Of a DNA stretch of 64,000 nucleotides, positions 61,431 through 64,000 are shown piece after piece (positions within the stretch are counted from its first letter, which is position 1; each line of letters starts with the position of its first letter). The translations under genes and the position numbers were made by a program. A model generated the notes under the pieces. The model searched no databases. It had not been told where the DNA came from and saw nothing but the letters and a program-made list of their open reading frames with translations. The DNA comes from an uncultured Alphaproteobacteria bacterium. Its GTDB lineage: Bacteria > Pseudomonadota > Alphaproteobacteria > HIMB59. Location: NCBI GenBank assembly GCA_902595525.1, contig CACJQJ010000002.1, positions 1-64,000 of the forward strand, read 5' to 3'.

Positions 61431-63776
61431 TTATTTATCAATGACTCTATTAGATTTATAATCACGAATAATATCAGGAGGGTCAAATGCAGTCACAGGT
61501 GAAATTTTATCTTTAACTAATTCTACATCGATGAGACATGAGTGTGCTATAGGACCTTGACCTAATTTTGAAGTTCCTTTGTCTTTTGTAAGGACATTAG
61601 GATTACCATGTTTACAGATAGTTTTTAAATTTTTAGAGTCCTCAGGGTCGTACCATGCACCTGTACTAATTTGAACAACTCCAGGGCGAATATTATCATT
61701 AATGTTTACACCAGCTAAACAGGCACCTCTGTCATTAAAAAGTTTTACTATATCTCCATCATTTATTCCTCGACTGCTCGCATCAACACTATTCATTTCA
61801 ATTGGTTCACGATCTTTAATTTTAAAAGATTTACTATAGCCTCCATGATCCATTTGACTATGTAATTTATTTTTTGGTTGATTTGATATTAAATGTAAAG
61901 GATAGTTTTTATTTTTACTTCCAAGCCATTCACAGGGTTCTAACCAGGTTGGATGACCAGGACAATCTTCATAATTAAAACTATCTACTGTTTTAGAATA
62001 TATTTCTATTTTTCCACTTGGAGTTGAGAGCGGGAATTTAGTAGGATCTTCTCTGAAATCTTTTAACATTATTGTATTTTCTTTTGGTGGTGGAACTTTA
62101 AACCACCCTATTTTTCTAAACTCCTGATAGCTAGGAAAATCAATATTTTTTAATGACTTTGATTTGACTGATGTTTCTTGATAAATCCATTTTTGCCAAT
62201 CTTCTTCATCTCTTCCTTCAGTAAAAAGATTTTCGACATCCATTTTTTTTGCAATTCCTTTAAAAATATCAAAATCACTTTTAGCCTCTTTAAAAGGTTC
62301 AACTAATTTTGACATTGAAATTACATAAGGATCTCTTGGGGTAAGCATTATATCTTGTCTTTCAAGTGGAGTGGTACAAGGTAAGATAATATCTGAATAT
62401 TTAGCTAAAGAATTCCAGCACCATTCATTAGAAATGATAGTTTCAGGTTTTTGCCAAGCTAGCAAAAGTTTATTAATATCTTGATGATGATGAAATGGAT
62501 TTCCACCTGCCCAATAAATTAATTTAATATCAGGATATTCATACTCCTTGCCATCAAAATGAAAAGTTTCACCAGGATTTAAAAGTAAATCACTAATCCT
62601 TGCAACTGGGATAAAATTATCAATTTTATTGTCAGATTGTGGAAAAGCAGCGCCAGGAATAATAGAAAACTGCCCACCAATGTGATTTGTTGCACTATAA
62701 CCAAATCCAAAACCACCACCTGGTAAACCTATTTGACCCAACATTGATGCCAACATAATTGCTGCCCAAAAAGGCTGTTCACCATGATCTTGGCGAGTTA
62801 AAGACCAACTAACAGATATCATAGTTCGCTTTGAGGACATGTCTCTTGCCAAAGAAATAATTTCATCTGATGAGATTTCACTTATTTCTGAAGCCCAATT
62901 AGCATCTTTTACAACTCCATCTAAATCTCCTAAAAGATATGGTAAAAAAATATCAAAACCTTCTGTGTATTTTTTAATAAATATTTCACTATATAAATTT
63001 TCTTTGTATAGAGTGTGTGCTATACCTAGCATAATTGCTACATCAGTATTAGGTCTTAAAGGTAACCACTTTCCTTTAACCTCATCTAACAAGTCACTTT
63101 TTAATGGACTCAAATTTACAAATCTTATGCCAGCTTTAGCGGAACTAATAAGTTTTTCTTTTTGATTATGACTTCCAGTACCACCTTGGGCTATTTGACC
63201 ATTTTTTAAAGGAACTCCTCCAAAACATACAAATAGTTCTGTGTTTTCTTCGATTGATTCCCAACTAGTGCAAGTATCAAGATAAGCTCTATAACTTCCA
63301 AGTATATGGGGAACCATTGCTTCTGCTGCTGCAAAACTATAAGTAAACTTTGATCTTGTGTAGCCACCAATGCAATTTAAAAAACGATGTAGTTGACTTT
63401 GAGCATGATGAAATCTTCCAGCACTAGCCCAGCCATAAGATCCACCAAATATTGAGGAATTACCAAAGTTTTCTCTTACTCTATTTAATTCTTTGGCCAC
63501 TATATTTTCAGCTTCATCCCAAGATACAGCTACAAAAGGATCAATCCCTCTTAAGTTATTGTTTGTTCCTGGTCCATTATCGATCCAACTTTTTCTTATC
63601 ATAGGTTTATCAATTCGCGTTTTATTATTGTGAATGTCTACAATACCTGGACCTATTGGTGATGGATCTTTATCATTTTCCCATCCAATTAATTCTGTAA
63701 CTTTCCCATTATTTACTTTTGCTCTATAAGTCCCCCAATGCGAACTAGTTAAGGGAAGATCTTTCTTAAAACCCAT
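61431..63776 (-). CDS. Cytoplasmic molybdopterin oxidoreductase, BisC/TorZ/DMSO-reductase family
   Basis: Mo-bis-MGD enzyme of the S-/N-oxide reductase branch (781 residues). The start SSHWGTYRAKVNNG and DPSPIGPGI match BisC/TorZ. It has no N-terminal Fe-S cysteine motif and no Tat signal, so it is likely cytoplasmic. SYGWASAGRFHHAQSQLHRFLN leads to the probable Mo-ligand Ser147 in TYSFAAAEA. WSLTRQDHGEQPFWA and the C-terminal MDHGGYSKSF, HLISNQPKNKLHSQ complete the cofactor site. It overlaps the proW-like stop by 1 base (TAATG). The electron donor and substrate are unknown. Confidence 0.9.
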   Translation of the reverse strand: MGFKKDLPLTSSHWGTYRAKVNNGKVTELIGWENDKDPSPIGPGIVDIHNNKTRIDKPMIRKSWIDNGPGTNNNLRGIDPFVAVSWDEAENIVAKELNRVRENFGNSSIFGGSYGWASAGRFHHAQSQLHRFLNCIGGYTRSKFTYSFAAAEAMVPHILGSYRAYLDTCTSWESIEENTELFVCFGGVPLKNGQIAQGGTGSHNQKEKLISSAKAGIRFVNLSPLKSDLLDEVKGKWLPLRPNTDVAIMLGIAHTLYKENLYSEIFIKKYTEGFDIFLPYLLGDLDGVVKDANWASEISEISSDEIISLARDMSSKRTMISVSWSLTRQDHGEQPFWAAIMLASMLGQIGLPGGGFGFGYSATNHIGGQFSIIPGAAFPQSDNKIDNFIPVARISDLLLNPGETFHFDGKEYEYPDIKLIYWAGGNPFHHHQDINKLLLAWQKPETIISNEWCWNSLAKYSDIILPCTTPLERQDIMLTPRDPYVISMSKLVEPFKEAKSDFDIFKGIAKKMDVENLFTEGRDEEDWQKWIYQETSVKSKSLKNIDFPSYQEFRKIGWFKVPPPKENTIMLKDFREDPTKFPLSTPSGKIEIYSKTVDSFNYEDCPGHPTWLEPCEWLGSKNKNYPLHLISNQPKNKLHSQMDHGGYSKSFKIKDREPIEMNSVDASSRGINDGDIVKLFNDRGACLAGVNINDNIRPGVVQISTGAWYDPEDSKNLKTICKHGNPNVLTKDKGTSKLGQGPIAHSCLIDVELVKDKISPVTAFDPPDIIRDYKSNRVIDK

Positions 63777-64000
63777 TAGGATTTATCTAATCCAAGGGCT
63801 TGTCTTTGCTTCTTAGTCCAGGCGTGGGTTATCCTGTCTATGATGATAGCAAGAAGAACGATAGCCAAACCGGCTGATAGACCTCTACCTGTATCTGATC
63901 TTTGAAGTGCATTAAATACTTGGAGTCCTAGACCTTTTCCTCCAATCAATGGTGTAACAATTTGCATTGCAAAAGCCATAATTACAGTTTGATTAAAACC
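63776..64000 (-). CDS. proW: ProW/OpuAB-type ABC permease, C-terminal fragment
   Basis: The frame is open to the window end, so the N-terminal part lies outside. The 74 visible residues begin GFNQTVIMAFAMQIVTPLIGGKGLGLQVFNALQRSDTGRGLSAGLAIVLLAIIIDRIT, matching the last helices of ProW-family permeases for betaine-like solutes. Its stop overlaps the molybdoenzyme start, indicating coupling of import to the enzymes downstream. The ATPase (ProV) is expected upstream, beyond the window. Confidence 0.9.
   Translation of the reverse strand, partial: GFNQTVIMAFAMQIVTPLIGGKGLGLQVFNALQRSDTGRGLSAGLAIVLLAIIIDRITHAWTKKQRQALGLDKS

Overview
The window reads as part of the chromosome of an AT-rich, streamlined, free-living marine alphaproteobacterium (HIMB59/AEGEAN-169- or SAR11-like lifestyle). 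This is an inference from very low GC, gene overlaps of 1-23 bases throughout, few Shine-Dalgarno sites, and gene orders usual for Alphaproteobacteria: recG facing sdhE-mfd, and mltB-rlpA-dacA-tmk-holB-metG-tatD-MBL. The transport genes fit an oligotroph: a UgpBAEC ABC system, a ProXW betaine system, an orphan TRAP binding protein and BioY. No phage, insertion sequence, CRISPR array or rRNA was seen. There is one tRNA (Ser-UGA).

Layout. 1-7.6 kb: end of guaA, a PhzF-family gene with no usable start codon at its conserved N-terminus, ppnP, an AlaC-type aminotransferase, then a P-loop protein/ArgC-like/ArgB-like operon facing an ArgD-like aminotransferase. 7.6-12.3 kb: minus-strand operon ggt-mazG-tolC-lysR. 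12.4-20.7 kb: scattered housekeeping and transport genes, including a TakP-like binding protein, an SRAP protein, an M48 protease and a dat-msrA-J-domain operon. 20.7-24.8 kb: typA, a 522-base noncoding stretch, and small genes. 24.8-32.2 kb: the long minus-strand cell-wall/replication/translation operon. 32.3-36 kb: membrane proteins, tRNA-Ser, two small dimeric-barrel-type proteins, a lipoprotein and a 2OG-Fe(II) oxygenase. 36-47.8 kb: mfd, sdhE, recG, DUF502, a missed DUF6494-like gene, DUF2061, DUF3108, selU, thiL, cfa, nadE. 47.8-52.8 kb: the ugp operon with two tandem UgpE paralogues. 52.9-57.4 kb: aroQ, bioY, an HDAC-like protein, an NAD-binding protein and a MatB-like ligase. 57.4-64 kb: a locus that looks devoted to quaternary amines or related methylated compounds.

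How the genes may work together. The last 6.5 kb is the best candidate for an undescribed pathway. A betaine-type permease (ProW, cut by the window end) is translationally coupled to a cytoplasmic molybdoenzyme of the BisC/TorZ/DMSO-reductase family, a GcvT-fold folate-dependent methyltransferase homologue and an SDR. Beside them are a ProX-type binding protein, a beta-keto acid cleavage enzyme (BKACE) and a malonyl-CoA-synthetase-like ligase. This suggests import of a methylated onium compound or its oxide, followed by reduction, demethylation and carbon-chain cleavage. The substrate is unknown.

Other notable points: three divergent gene pairs have start codons that overlap or nearly touch (CATG in recG/sdhE, ATGCGCAT in selU/DUF3108, 2 bases apart in yajQ/EamA); the ArgC/ArgB homologues are divergent and sit in an operon with an unusual P-loop protein; the RlpA-like lipoprotein appears to have lost a catalytic residue; TatD and SdhE carry substitutions at conserved motif positions.
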